The translations under genes and the position numbers were made by a program. A stretch of 64,000 nt of DNA from RPRC01 sp034933285 (GTDB taxonomy: Bacteria > Desulfobacterota > Desulfuromonadia > Geobacterales > Geobacteraceae), in NCBI GenBank assembly GCA_034933285.1, contig JAYFNT010000011.1, forward strand, positions 1-64,000, given 5' to 3'. Shown in pieces: positions 27,487 through 35,816 of the stretch. The first letter of the stretch is position 1, and every line of letters begins with the position of its first letter. The notes under the pieces are model-generated. The model worked only from the letters and a program-made list of their open reading frames with translations. It did no database searches and was not told the DNA's origin.

Positions 27487-30400
27487 ATGGCTGATACGTC
27501 TCCCACAAGAAAAGCCCCTCGCCGCAGGGCAAAACGATTTTTCATCATGGCGGCGCCATGCCTGCTTCTCGCCGCCGGTGCGCTCTATCTCCTGCTCCGT
27601 CTGGCGCTTTCCCAGCCTTTCGCAACAGAAAAAATTTCCGGCATTATATCGGAAAAGACCGGCTGCAGGGTCACGGTTTCCGATGCGAACATCTCCGGGG
27701 ACACCCTCACCCTTGAAGGAATTTCGCTTTGGAACCCCGAAGGATTCTCACGCGGCAGGTTTGTCTCCATCCGCTCCATTTCCCTCTCCCCCGGCTGGAT
27801 CGGGTTGCTGGCGGGAAAAACCAGCCTCGCAAGCCTGGAACTCGACGGCATTCAGATAAGGCCCGAAAAAAGCCGGAACGGCCAATGGAACTGGGTTCAA
27901 GTGGCAAAACGTTTCATGAGAAAAAAAATCAAACCCGCAAAGGAGGTCTCCATTGCCCGGTTGTGCATCAGCGATCTTTCACTTATTGTAGGCAATCGCC
28001 GGCTTCCGCCACTGGGATTGGACATCAGGGATTTTTCAACCAGGGGATCCGCCGAATCAGCGATGGTCCTTTCAGCGGCAGACCCGTCAGGCAATCCCAT
28101 CCGACTGACAGCGCAGGGGAAATTGGGGCGGAATCCCTCCTTCCGGATCGTTCTGGATGCGCCCCGCCTGTCACTCGCATCAATGCAGCTTCCCAAAGAT
28201 CGGAACCTGCCCGTGTTATTCGGCAATGCCTCGGCAGGTTTCAGGCTTGCCGCGGAATTGTGCAACTCGCTGACAACAGCCCGCATTACTGGATCCGCTG
28301 TCGGGATCGGTATTCGTGCAGGGGTCGGAATCATCTCCCTGAAGGGGAGTCTCGACTCCTCGATCAGATATGACAGCACAAGGGATGAAGCATGGATTGA
28401 CAAGGGATCCATATCTTTCAACAACGCACCTCCGATCAGGTTTTCAGGCAAAGTGGCAAAGGCCCGGAGCGATGCCCTTTTTGAACTTGCCATGTCCACT
28501 ACCAGCATCCCTCTTCAGACTTTTTCATCTCTGCTCCCCGAGAAGCTCCGCAAAAATACGGCAATCACCGGAACGCTTTCCACCAGCGGCATAACCATTT
28601 CCGGGAGCAGGAAATCAGGCATAATCTCCGGCCGGCTGGGCCTTTCAATCCGGAATGGTTCCATTGCCGAAAACGGGCGCATCCTATTGGAGAAGGGGAG
28701 TGCGGACATGAACATCAAGGGAGGCAGTGACGGCTGGCTGTTGAACGGCAGGCTGTTCTCCGCTCCGGGCTCGACACGCCCTGTGATCCAGTCGATCGAA
28801 GCGCCATTCTCAGCCGCTTTCTCTCCGCTGATGAAACCCCTGCGGCTTACTTTCCCCGCTGTTTCCGGACGTGTCGCAGGAGCGTCTCTGAAAGGGAGGC
28901 TGAGCTATTTGCACGGCATATCCACTCCCTGGAATATAAATTTGTCGGCAGGATTCGCCAACCTATCATCTCTGAACACTTACCTTGCAAAGACATCGCT
29001 CAAGTTCGACGCAGGTTCGGGATCTCTGGCCGCAAAAGCAACGGGCAGTTCCCTGCAAAGCTATGAAGCTCACGTCACGGCCTCCGCTGACTCGTTGTCT
29101 TTCACCTCATCAGGGCACAGGATATACCTCGGAAAAGCAGTCGCATCATCAAGTATGCGCGGCAAGGGTCACGATTTTTCCGCCGAAGGCAGGCTGAAAC
29201 TCGAGGCAGGGAAAGCGGATGGCGCGAAATGGGACATGAACGCAGGCTATGCCGTTGGGAACGGACGGCTTGAACTTCGCGACGCGGAACTGCGCGGTGA
29301 CCAGACCATCTTCCGGTTGTCCGGGCTAACCATGCTCCTGCCTGCCATGCACAAGGATAAAAAGGATGCGGGCATTCCCATAACGGGGACGATAAAGGGC
29401 CTGGAAATTTTGCGCGATCCCGTATCAGTCACAGGAATCTCCGGCTCCGTGAATTGCCGTTATTTCGCCACTGCTTCAGACAGGCAGCTGCGCGGCGGCG
29501 CCGACATGACTCAAGCCTCACTGGCCGTGAAAGGCCGCAAAGCAGCAGCTCTCTCCGCCCGGATCGTTTTTTCCGGAAAAGATGCAACGGTTCATTTGCG
29601 GGGCGCGTCTCTCGGCGGCCCGGTTGAAGGGACGGTTCTCGCGAAACCTTTTTCCAGTGACAGGGGCTTATCCTTTCTCGTAAAGTTCCGCGAACAGCGG
29701 CTGGCGGAACTGGCGGAATTTGCGCAGTCCCGCCAGGATGTCCGGCTCGCCGGCGGCCTGCTCAACGCTGACCTTGATGGAACCATGGCCGGGAAGTCCG
29801 GCCTGAAGGCAAAACTTGCCGCAACCGGCAGGGACATATCCCTGAGGAACGCCGGCGGCAGGGAAATTATTTCAAAAGCGGAATTGAAACTCCGCTCCAC
29901 CCTGTCAGGCGGAGACATCATCCTTCAGGAGGCGGTGATCTCGCGCGGCCGCGAAATTGCCGCCCGCCTTTCAGGGTCAGTGAAACAGTTTGCTTCAACG
30001 GGCAGGAAGGGAGAGATTTCCTGCGCACTGGATACCCTTCCGCTCAATTCGGCCCTGGATGCATTTGCCAATGTCCTTCCGCGAGGGCTCCAGGAGGCTG
30101 AATGCCGCGGAACGCTGGCCATGCGGGGTAACGCCTCCCTTAACGGGAAAAGACTGGAGACCAGCGGCGAGCTGACCATTGCCGGTGCATCAATCGAGAT
30201 ACCGTCCCAAAAGGTGTCGATCGTTGATATCGACGGCCGGGTGCCCTTTTCCTTCATAATTCCCGGGCAGGGACAGGACCGCCAGGCACCAGCGGTGAGT
30301 TACAGCAGGAAAAATTATCAGCGTCTGCTGGCGGCCTTCAGAAAAGTCAAACCAACTGGAGCCCCTTTACGCATCGGATCTGTCCGCTTCGGAGCCCTGC

Positions 30401-31032
30401 AGACAGGAAAAATAGAGGCATATGTGGATGCAGACCGGGGAATGATGGAAATCAGCTCCCTAAATGTGACACTCTATGGCGGAGCGCTTATGGGCAAAGG
30501 CTTCCTGAACTATGACAACGGCATTGAATGCGAAGCGGACTTCCTCCTGGACAACCTCAGCCTGAAGCAGTTCTGCGCTTCTTTCCCGCGGATCGAGGGG
30601 TATATGACCGGCCGGGTCGACGGCGTAATGAGCCTTTATCAGGGCAACAACAATGTCCGCGGTCTGAACGGCTTCGTCAACCTCTGGACGCGGGCAGGCA
30701 ACGGGGAAAAGATGCTGGTCAGCAAGGAATTTCTGCAGAAGCTTGCCGGCAAGAAGCTCAAGGGTTTCTTTTTCACCAATGACCGGAGTTACGACAACGG
30801 AGAAATCAGCGCTTTCCTTCGGGACGGCTTCCTCACCTTCGAGGAGTTGGACATCTCGCACAGGAACCTTCTCGGCATGAAGGATCTGAGCGTAACCGTG
30901 GTGCCGGTACAAAACAGGATTTCCCTTGGCCACCTGCTGGAATCCATACGGGAAGCGGCAGCCAGGGGCAAGAGCGGGGGGGGCGAAGATACTAAAACTC
31001 CTGTCCAGACCGACTTGAAATGGCTTGAATGA
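27487..31032 (+). CDS. AsmA-like envelope protein (YdbH-type)
   Basis: A 1181-residue protein with one N-terminal membrane anchor (about residues 18-42) and a long periplasmic body of repeating beta strands. KISGIISEKTGCRVTV near the N-terminus is typical of the AsmA superfamily, and FLLDNLSLKQFCASF and FLNYDNGIECEAD near the end resemble AsmA-like C-terminal modules. Such proteins are thought to bridge the inner and outer membranes for phospholipid transport. A DUF1318 lipoprotein follows 74 nt downstream, as ydbL follows ydbH in E. coli. No ribosome-binding site is evident at 27487, so the start is approximate. Confidence 0.75.
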   Translation: MADTSPTRKAPRRRAKRFFIMAAPCLLLAAGALYLLLRLALSQPFATEKISGIISEKTGCRVTVSDANISGDTLTLEGISLWNPEGFSRGRFVSIRSISLSPGWIGLLAGKTSLASLELDGIQIRPEKSRNGQWNWVQVAKRFMRKKIKPAKEVSIARLCISDLSLIVGNRRLPPLGLDIRDFSTRGSAESAMVLSAADPSGNPIRLTAQGKLGRNPSFRIVLDAPRLSLASMQLPKDRNLPVLFGNASAGFRLAAELCNSLTTARITGSAVGIGIRAGVGIISLKGSLDSSIRYDSTRDEAWIDKGSISFNNAPPIRFSGKVAKARSDALFELAMSTTSIPLQTFSSLLPEKLRKNTAITGTLSTSGITISGSRKSGIISGRLGLSIRNGSIAENGRILLEKGSADMNIKGGSDGWLLNGRLFSAPGSTRPVIQSIEAPFSAAFSPLMKPLRLTFPAVSGRVAGASLKGRLSYLHGISTPWNINLSAGFANLSSLNTYLAKTSLKFDAGSGSLAAKATGSSLQSYEAHVTASADSLSFTSSGHRIYLGKAVASSSMRGKGHDFSAEGRLKLEAGKADGAKWDMNAGYAVGNGRLELRDAELRGDQTIFRLSGLTMLLPAMHKDKKDAGIPITGTIKGLEILRDPVSVTGISGSVNCRYFATASDRQLRGGADMTQASLAVKGRKAAALSARIVFSGKDATVHLRGASLGGPVEGTVLAKPFSSDRGLSFLVKFREQRLAELAEFAQSRQDVRLAGGLLNADLDGTMAGKSGLKAKLAATGRDISLRNAGGREIISKAELKLRSTLSGGDIILQEAVISRGREIAARLSGSVKQFASTGRKGEISCALDTLPLNSALDAFANVLPRGLQEAECRGTLAMRGNASLNGKRLETSGELTIAGASIEIPSQKVSIVDIDGRVPFSFIIPGQGQDRQAPAVSYSRKNYQRLLAAFRKVKPTGAPLRIGSVRFGALQTGKIEAYVDADRGMMEISSLNVTLYGGALMGKGFLNYDNGIECEADFLLDNLSLKQFCASFPRIEGYMTGRVDGVMSLYQGNNNVRGLNGFVNLWTRAGNGEKMLVSKEFLQKLAGKKLKGFFFTNDRSYDNGEISAFLRDGFLTFEELDISHRNLLGMKDLSVTVVPVQNRISLGHLLESIREAAARGKSGGGEDTKTPVQTDLKWLE

Positions 31033-31106
31033 AACGCGGCAGCCTGTCATTTCTGCAACCGGTATGGTATAGTTTTCCCCATGACAACTAGAACAGGGAG
31101 GTAACG

Positions 31107-31766
31107 ATGATCAAGACTCTTGTGCGTTGGTTGGCTTCAGGCATGGTAGGTCTCCTGGCAGCCTGTGCTTTTATCACGGTTAATGTCTACTTTCCGGAGA
31201 AGGACGTCAAACAGGCATACAAGTCCCTGGATGAAATGCTGATGAAAAAGACGGCTCCGGACCAGGGACCGGACGCCACGGAACCGGATCAGAAGGAGAA
31301 GTCCACAGAGGGGAAACCCTTAAGCTGGCTCCGCACACTTCCTTCTGTCAGCCTGATTTCCGAAGCGTACGCCCAGGATGACCTGGCCGGCAAACTTGCA
31401 GCCGAACTGGCCGGAATACCGGAAGTGCAGAAGGCTTACGAAGAGATGCGGAACCGGCTGCCGGAACTGAATGCCCTGCGGGACAGTGGTGTCGTGGGGG
31501 AATCAGCGGATGGAAGCGTGGTCCTGCGCGACCAGTCAAAGGCGGCAGCCGTGAAGCCGGTCATCCAGGCTGAAAACGGCAATCGAAAGACAGTCATCCA
31601 GAACATGGCAAAAGCGATCCTGCGTATGAACAAGCAGCCCGAAACCAAGGATGCCATGAAGCAGGTGATCGGCAAGGCGGCTGCGACATTCGCGGAAACG
31701 AAGCGGGAGGAAGCCAAGGCGGGCTGGTACATACAGATGGCGAACGGAAGATGGGTGCAGAAATAG
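31107..31766 (+). CDS. DUF1318 lipoprotein (YdbL-like)
   Basis: A 219-residue protein with a lipobox ending LLAAC at Cys20, followed by the FITVNVYFPEKDVKQAY block characteristic of DUF1318. A charged linker (about 50-75) precedes a second conserved part in which SLISEAYAQDD resembles an internal signal-like stretch. In E. coli the operon is ydbH-ynbE-ydbL with a separate small lipoprotein YnbE; here the lipobox and DUF1318 domain are in one protein and no ynbE is seen. GGGAGGTAACG sets the start. Confidence 0.8.
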   Translation: MIKTLVRWLASGMVGLLAACAFITVNVYFPEKDVKQAYKSLDEMLMKKTAPDQGPDATEPDQKEKSTEGKPLSWLRTLPSVSLISEAYAQDDLAGKLAAELAGIPEVQKAYEEMRNRLPELNALRDSGVVGESADGSVVLRDQSKAAAVKPVIQAENGNRKTVIQNMAKAILRMNKQPETKDAMKQVIGKAAATFAETKREEAKAGWYIQMANGRWVQK

Positions 31767-31815
31767 GCTTTCGGGAGCGCTCCGGAGCAGGCAGATACTC
31801 CGGGGCGTCGGAAGT

Positions 31816-32457
31816 TCAGAATCTCATTTTCCTCCAGACTTCGATAACTTTGCCGAAAATCCTCGTAGAGTCGTCGATCCGGAAAGGCCGGTACATGGGG
31901 TTGTCCGGGGCCAACACGACTTCGTTGTCGCGGATCCGGTACCTTCTGAGGATGGTCTCCCCCCAGAGGTTGTTCAGAAAAACGATATCCCCGTTTTCAA
32001 AAACATCACAAGAGGTGAAGATCACCAGGTCGCCGTCCTGAATCGTGGGCGCCATGAAATCTCCCCTGAACAGCAGGGCATAGCACCCTTCCTCGACACC
32101 CGGCAAGATTATGCGGTCATGTATATCCTCCTCGGTAATCCCCTCCGGAAACTCGGGCGGTACCCTTTTCAGCAGCGCCGTTCTCGAAGCAACGATCCTT
32201 TCGACCTCTTCCTGGCACATCAGCTTGCGGGATATCTCCCCGACCCCGGTAAAAAGCCATTCCTCGTTTATCTCGTACAGGTGGCAGAGGGCTATCAGCA
32301 GCGTATCGGACGGCAGCTTCTTTCCGCGTTCCACATCGCTCAGAAACCCCTGTACAATACCCAGGGAGGCAGCGAATGCCTGCTGAGTGAGCCCCTTTGA
32401 GAGGCGGATCTCCTTGATCCGCCGGCCTACCTCTTCGTTGTTGTCTTTAGTCGTCAT
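31816..32457 (-). CDS. HTH repressor with S24 (LexA/CI-like) domain lacking catalytic residues
   Basis: A 213-residue repressor. The N-terminus (about 8-65) is an XRE helix-turn-helix, with LTQQAFAASLGIVQGFLSDVE as recognition region. The C-terminal half has the S24 fold (about 110-210). At the position of the nucleophile, where family members read GDSM, this protein reads GDFMAPT; at the lysine position it has RRY. Self-cleavage is therefore not expected. Its targets are unknown. It is convergent with the DUF1318 gene and ends about 12 nt before ssb on the same strand. Confidence 0.8.
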   Translation of the reverse strand: MTTKDNNEEVGRRIKEIRLSKGLTQQAFAASLGIVQGFLSDVERGKKLPSDTLLIALCHLYEINEEWLFTGVGEISRKLMCQEEVERIVASRTALLKRVPPEFPEGITEEDIHDRIILPGVEEGCYALLFRGDFMAPTIQDGDLVIFTSCDVFENGDIVFLNNLWGETILRRYRIRDNEVVLAPDNPMYRPFRIDDSTRIFGKVIEVWRKMRF

Positions 32458-32469
32458 GGAAAGTTACCG

Positions 32470-32910
32470 TCAGAACGGTATATCGTCGTCCGGGTTGAAC
32501 GGAGGCTCTTCAGATCCTCCACCCTGCCCCGCCGAATTCTCTTCAGGCGCCCTGCCCCCTGCGCGCCCCGGCCCGTCTCCGCGGCCGCTCAGCATCTGCA
32601 TCTTGTCCGCGACAACTTCGGTGGTGTATCGGTCCCTTCCATCCCGGTCCTGCCATTTCCTGGTCTGCAGGCGACCCTCAATATAGACCGTCTTCCCCTT
32701 GGCAAGATATTCGCCGGCAATCTCCGCAAGCCTTCCCCACAGGGTTACATTATGCCATTCAGTCCGGTCCTCCCACTCGCCGCTCTTGCTCTTGAAACGC
32801 TCGCTGGTCGCAATGGAAAAACTTGCCACAGCAGTCCCCGAAGCAGTATAGCGCACTTCAGGATCCTTGCCCAGATTGCCGATCAGCATGACCTTGTTCA
32901 AACTTGCCAT
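32470..32910 (-). CDS. ssb: Single-stranded DNA-binding protein
   Basis: A 146-residue SSB. The OB fold starts MASLNKVMLIGNLGKDPEVRY and contains the conserved TEWHNVTLWGRLAE. A Gly-rich disordered linker follows, and the C-terminal tip DDDIPF is the usual binding site for partner proteins. The start at 32910 follows AAGGAGTTTTC. It is followed 12 nt later by the S24-like repressor, so the two are probably co-transcribed. Confidence 0.95.
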   Translation of the reverse strand: MASLNKVMLIGNLGKDPEVRYTASGTAVASFSIATSERFKSKSGEWEDRTEWHNVTLWGRLAEIAGEYLAKGKTVYIEGRLQTRKWQDRDGRDRYTTEVVADKMQMLSGRGDGPGRAGGRAPEENSAGQGGGSEEPPFNPDDDIPF

Positions 32911-33056
32911 ATGAAAACTCCTTATCCAGTAATTGATCAAAACCCGTATCGTCGCCGAAGCATCAGAGGATCGGCAGTGAATCGAGGAAATAGTACATCA
33001 ATTTTTCCTCATGCGCAAAGCGAATGTTTGTAAGCAGGCAATCTCCCGCACGGGAC

Positions 33057-33089
33057 AGACCTGTCAGGTTTCAAAAACCTGGCGGGTCT
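33057..33089. repeat. 33-bp palindromic repeat, copy 1
   Basis: AGACCTGTCAGGTT and AACCTGGCGGGTCT arms. Copies lie at 34499-34532 and 52413-52445. All three sit just upstream of a Moco riboswitch promoter region. Confidence 0.75.
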
Positions 33090-33102
33090 CCCATATTTTC
33101 TC

Positions 33103-33132
33103 TTGACAATTGGTTATTTAACGGTTTATATA
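33103..33132 (+). promoter_or_regulatory. Sigma-70-type promoter of riboswitch unit 1
   Basis: TTGACA (33103-33108) and TATATA (33127-33132) with an 18-base spacer, about 30 nt before the riboswitch core. Confidence 0.7.
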
Positions 33133-33161
33133 ACGCACCATCGTTTTGCGAAAGATTACCG

Positions 33162-33305
33162 CTCCGACCCGCCCTCCCTACGGCCACGGCTATGGGAGTC
33201 GGGCTCAGCAGGCTGTTCAAAAACGTTTTTTCAACAGCCTGATAGGGCGCCGCCGGAAACAGCGCCGCCTCCCCTGCTTGGAAAGGAGCAAACACTAGGG
33301 CGGAT
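33162..33305 (+). ncRNA. Moco (or Tuco) riboswitch 1
   Basis: The core strings shared with four other elements in this window are all present: CTCCGACC at the 5' side, GCCGCCGGAAACAGCG, GCCTCCC and GGAAAGGAG. I recognise these as the molybdenum-cofactor riboswitch class, which senses Moco or its tungsten analogue. This copy is about 34 nt longer than its siblings because a palindromic repeat (33209-33241) interrupts it. A hairpin follows at 33307-33338. It lies upstream of a methyltransferase gene. Confidence 0.85.
33209..33241. repeat. Palindromic repeat inserted in riboswitch 1
   Basis: CAGGCTGTTCAAAAA and TTTTTTCAACAGCCTG arms, related to the element at 27232-27269. The four sibling riboswitches go directly from the CGGGCT-like arm to GGGCGCCGCC, while this copy has the repeat between them. 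Confidence 0.7.
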
Positions 33306-33306
33306 C

Positions 33307-33338
33307 ACGGCCGGAGGGTGTTTGTCCCCATCGGCCGT
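33307..33338 (+). terminator. Expression-platform hairpin of riboswitch 1
   Basis: ACGGCCG/CGGCCGT stem around a pyrimidine-rich loop, followed only by TTCGC. The T-run is weak compared with riboswitches 2-4. Confidence 0.55.
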
Positions 33339-33433
33339 TTCGCATTCCAGACAGGCACTATATCGAATGAAAAGCTTAAACTGAATCCATCAAGCGCCCA
33401 CTTCGTCCCCTGCCGCGGCGGCAGGACTAACGG

Positions 33434-33477
33434 AACCCGCATTGATACTGGAATGATCGGTATTGATGCGGGTTTTT
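33434..33477 (+). terminator. Second terminator-like hairpin in the leader of methyltransferase 1
   Basis: AACCCGCAT/ATGCGGGTT arms followed by TTTTTC, about 40 nt before the gene start. It lies between the riboswitch and the coding region, so it may be a second attenuator. Confidence 0.55.
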
Positions 33478-33515
33478 CATCAGAATGGCAGTCTGACAGT
33501 ACGGGAGAATGCCCC

Positions 33516-34424
33516 ATGCACTCACTTCACCGTCTGCCCGAGCGACCCGGCAGCCGGAAGCCATCGGACAAGGAAAAGGACCTGGCGGAGACCCCCCGCC
33601 TTACCCCGCTCGATATCCGCGAAATCGACTGGAACCGCATCTGCTGGGAAACGCGAAAGCAGAAATCCTCTCCAAGCGGCAATTCGGCCTATTGGGACAG
33701 TCGGGCGCCGGCCTTTGCCAGAAACTCTTCCAAAAGCGACTATTCGGTAAAATTTCTGGGCATGCTCAAGGTCAAACCCCACTGGACGCTCCTGGACGTG
33801 GGCTGCGCCGCCGGCACCCTGGCCATTCCCCTTGCGGAGCGGGTCAAGTCGATCACTGCAATGGATATATCGGGAAACATGCTCGGCCTGCTTCGGGAAC
33901 GCTGCGCTGAACTGGGCATAACCAATATCCAGACGGTCCTGGGCGCCTGGGAGGATGACTGGAACGCTCTGGGAATCGAGGAACATGACGTGGCGCTCGC
34001 TTCCCGCTCCCTGATTACCGAGGATTTCGAGAGCGCGTTAACGAAACTGGACAGGGCCGCCCGCAAGCGGGTCTATGTCTCCACCATCGTCGGTGACGGT
34101 CCCCATGACCGTCGCATCTACAGGGCGCTGGGCAGGGATCTGAATCCGGGGCCTGACTACATTTACCTGTACAATCTCCTTTACCGTATGGGCATACGCG
34201 CCAATGTAAATTTCATCACTTATCCTGAGCGGAATTCATACGACAGCCCCGATGACGCATTCGCTCACCTGAGTTCAAAGATAGAAATTTTCACCCCCGG
34301 GGAAGAGGGTATTCTGAAGGCATTCCTGGAAGAACACCTCATCTGTACGGATGGGAAATGGACGATGTCGTACCCGCGGAAGATATGCTGGGCGGTGATC
34401 TGGTGGGACAAGGAAAGAGCCTGA
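33516..34424 (+). CDS. SAM-dependent methyltransferase 1 of the Moco regulon
   Basis: A class I methyltransferase of about 302 residues. SAM-binding motif I is LLDVGCAAGTLAIPLA, followed by ITAMDISGNML. It is clearly homologous to the protein at 46168-47010: both have a YWDSRA/FWDQRA entry motif, a WEDDW segment and a C-terminal AVIWWDK tail. The start at 33516 (MHSLHRL) follows GGGAG; the open frame extends upstream into the riboswitch terminator but cannot be the real start. It is the only gene of riboswitch unit 1. The substrate is unknown; its context is metal or cofactor handling. Confidence 0.8.
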   Translation: MHSLHRLPERPGSRKPSDKEKDLAETPRLTPLDIREIDWNRICWETRKQKSSPSGNSAYWDSRAPAFARNSSKSDYSVKFLGMLKVKPHWTLLDVGCAAGTLAIPLAERVKSITAMDISGNMLGLLRERCAELGITNIQTVLGAWEDDWNALGIEEHDVALASRSLITEDFESALTKLDRAARKRVYVSTIVGDGPHDRRIYRALGRDLNPGPDYIYLYNLLYRMGIRANVNFITYPERNSYDSPDDAFAHLSSKIEIFTPGEEGILKAFLEEHLICTDGKWTMSYPRKICWAVIWWDKERA

Positions 34425-34498
34425 TTGCCGCAAGGTGGCTACAGCAGGAAAAACCGCCAGCCGAAAACATGATGCCCCGAAGACACAGTGCGACTGGC

Positions 34499-34532
34499 AG
34501 ACCTGCCAGGTTTTCTGAACCCTGGCAGGTCT
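34499..34532. repeat. 33-bp palindromic repeat, copy 2
   Basis: AGACCTGCCAGG and CCTGGCAGGTCT arms with an 8-10 nt centre. It lies 75 nt after the methyltransferase stop and about 80 nt before riboswitch 2. Confidence 0.75.
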
Positions 34533-34608
34533 CAAACGCGAGGAGAATGATCTGATTCAAAACTCTTAGACATTTTGCATTTCATAACACAATCAAATTA
34601 GTCCGTCT

Positions 34609-34718
34609 CTCCGACCCGCTGTACCTAAGGCTGAATGGCTAAGGGCATCGGGCTGCGGGCGCCGCCGGAAACAGCGTCGCCTCCCGTGCTTGGAAAGGAG
34701 TGAACACGAAGGTCTTTG
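34609..34718 (+). ncRNA. Moco (or Tuco) riboswitch 2
   Basis: CTCCGACC, GCCGCCGGAAACAGCG, GCCTCCC and GGAAAGGAG are present in the same order and spacing as in the other copies. It is followed at once by a strong terminator and then by the FecCD-type transporter operon, the expected arrangement for transcriptional attenuation by bound cofactor. Confidence 0.88.
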
Positions 34719-34754
34719 AAGGCCGGCGGGTGTCAATCTCCGTCGGCCTTTTTT
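34719..34754 (+). terminator. Terminator of riboswitch 2
   Basis: AAGGCCGGCGG pairs with CCGTCGGCCTT (one G-U type pair), followed by TTTTTT. Confidence 0.85.
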
Positions 34755-34805
34755 GGTTCAAAATCTGAGGACTACCGGTTACCACTACAAGGAGATTACA
34801 TTTCG

Positions 34806-35816
34806 GTGAAAAAATTATTCCGTATACCCTGCCTGGTTTTTCTTCTGGTTTTCTTCATCCTGCTCTCCCTCACCCTGGGCAAATACGAGATAACCCTGGG
34901 CGAGATATGCAGATTCCTCATTTCCTCGGTGGGGTTGGGGTCGATGGACGAGGCACGCTACTCCCTGCTCGCCAACATCCTGCTCGACATCAGGCTGCCG
35001 CGCATCATCGCCGCCGCTCTCATAGGTTCGGCCCTCGCCGCTTCCGGCACCGCGTTCCAGGCCATGTTCATCAACCCGCTGGTCTCCCCGGGGCTACTCG
35101 GCGTGCTGGCAGGCGCCTCCTTCGGCGCGGCACTGGGGATGATCGCCTCCAGCACCTGGTTCGCCGTGCAGTGCGGCGCCTTTGTCTGCGGTTTCCTGGC
35201 AGTTCTCATCGCAGTGGGCATAGCCCGACTCTACCATGGAGACCGCCTGTTGATGCTCATTCTCGGGGGCATAATCAGCGGCGCCCTGTTCACCTCGCTC
35301 CTTTCCATCGTCAAGTACGTTGCCGACCCTTACAACCAGCTGCCGGCCATCGTCTATTGGCTCATGGGCGGCCTTTCCCTGGCTGACGGCAAGACCGTTA
35401 TGTATGCATCGATTCCCATCTGCGCGGGGATACTCTGTCTGCTGCTGTTCTCCCGCTTTCTCAATATCCTGAGCATGGGTGACGATGAAGCCAAATCACT
35501 GGGCATCAACGTGACGCGCATCCGCATGGCACTCATATTCTTCGCCACCCTGATCAGCGCCATAACCGTGGTCATCGGCGGTCTGATCGGCTGGGTCGGA
35601 CTCATCATCCCCCACATTGCGCGCATGCTCGTAGGGCCGGACAACAGGATTCTGATGCCGGTCGCGGCGCTCATCGGCGCCATCTACCTGATAGCGGTGG
35701 ATGACCTGGCACGGCTGCTCTTCACCGTGGAGATCCCTCTCGGGATCGTCACCTCACTGATGGGAATTCCATTTTTCATTCTGGTGCTGAAAAACGCACG
35801 GAAAGGATGGGCCTGA
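34806..35816 (+). CDS. FecCD/BtuC-type ABC transporter permease
   Basis: A 336-residue permease with about ten membrane helices. The FecCD-family blocks RLPRIIAAALIGSALAASGTAFQ, NPLVSPGLLG and GWVGLIIPHIAR are present. Such permeases import siderophores, B12 or, in the MolBC system of Haemophilus, molybdate. The Moco riboswitch upstream favours molybdate/tungstate or a chelate of them. The start is the GTG at 34806; AAGGAG lies 11 nt upstream, and the longer frame begins inside the terminator. It overlaps the ATPase gene by about 10 bp. Confidence 0.88.
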   Translation: MKKLFRIPCLVFLLVFFILLSLTLGKYEITLGEICRFLISSVGLGSMDEARYSLLANILLDIRLPRIIAAALIGSALAASGTAFQAMFINPLVSPGLLGVLAGASFGAALGMIASSTWFAVQCGAFVCGFLAVLIAVGIARLYHGDRLLMLILGGIISGALFTSLLSIVKYVADPYNQLPAIVYWLMGGLSLADGKTVMYASIPICAGILCLLLFSRFLNILSMGDDEAKSLGINVTRIRMALIFFATLISAITVVIGGLIGWVGLIIPHIARMLVGPDNRILMPVAALIGAIYLIAVDDLARLLFTVEIPLGIVTSLMGIPFFILVLKNARKGWA

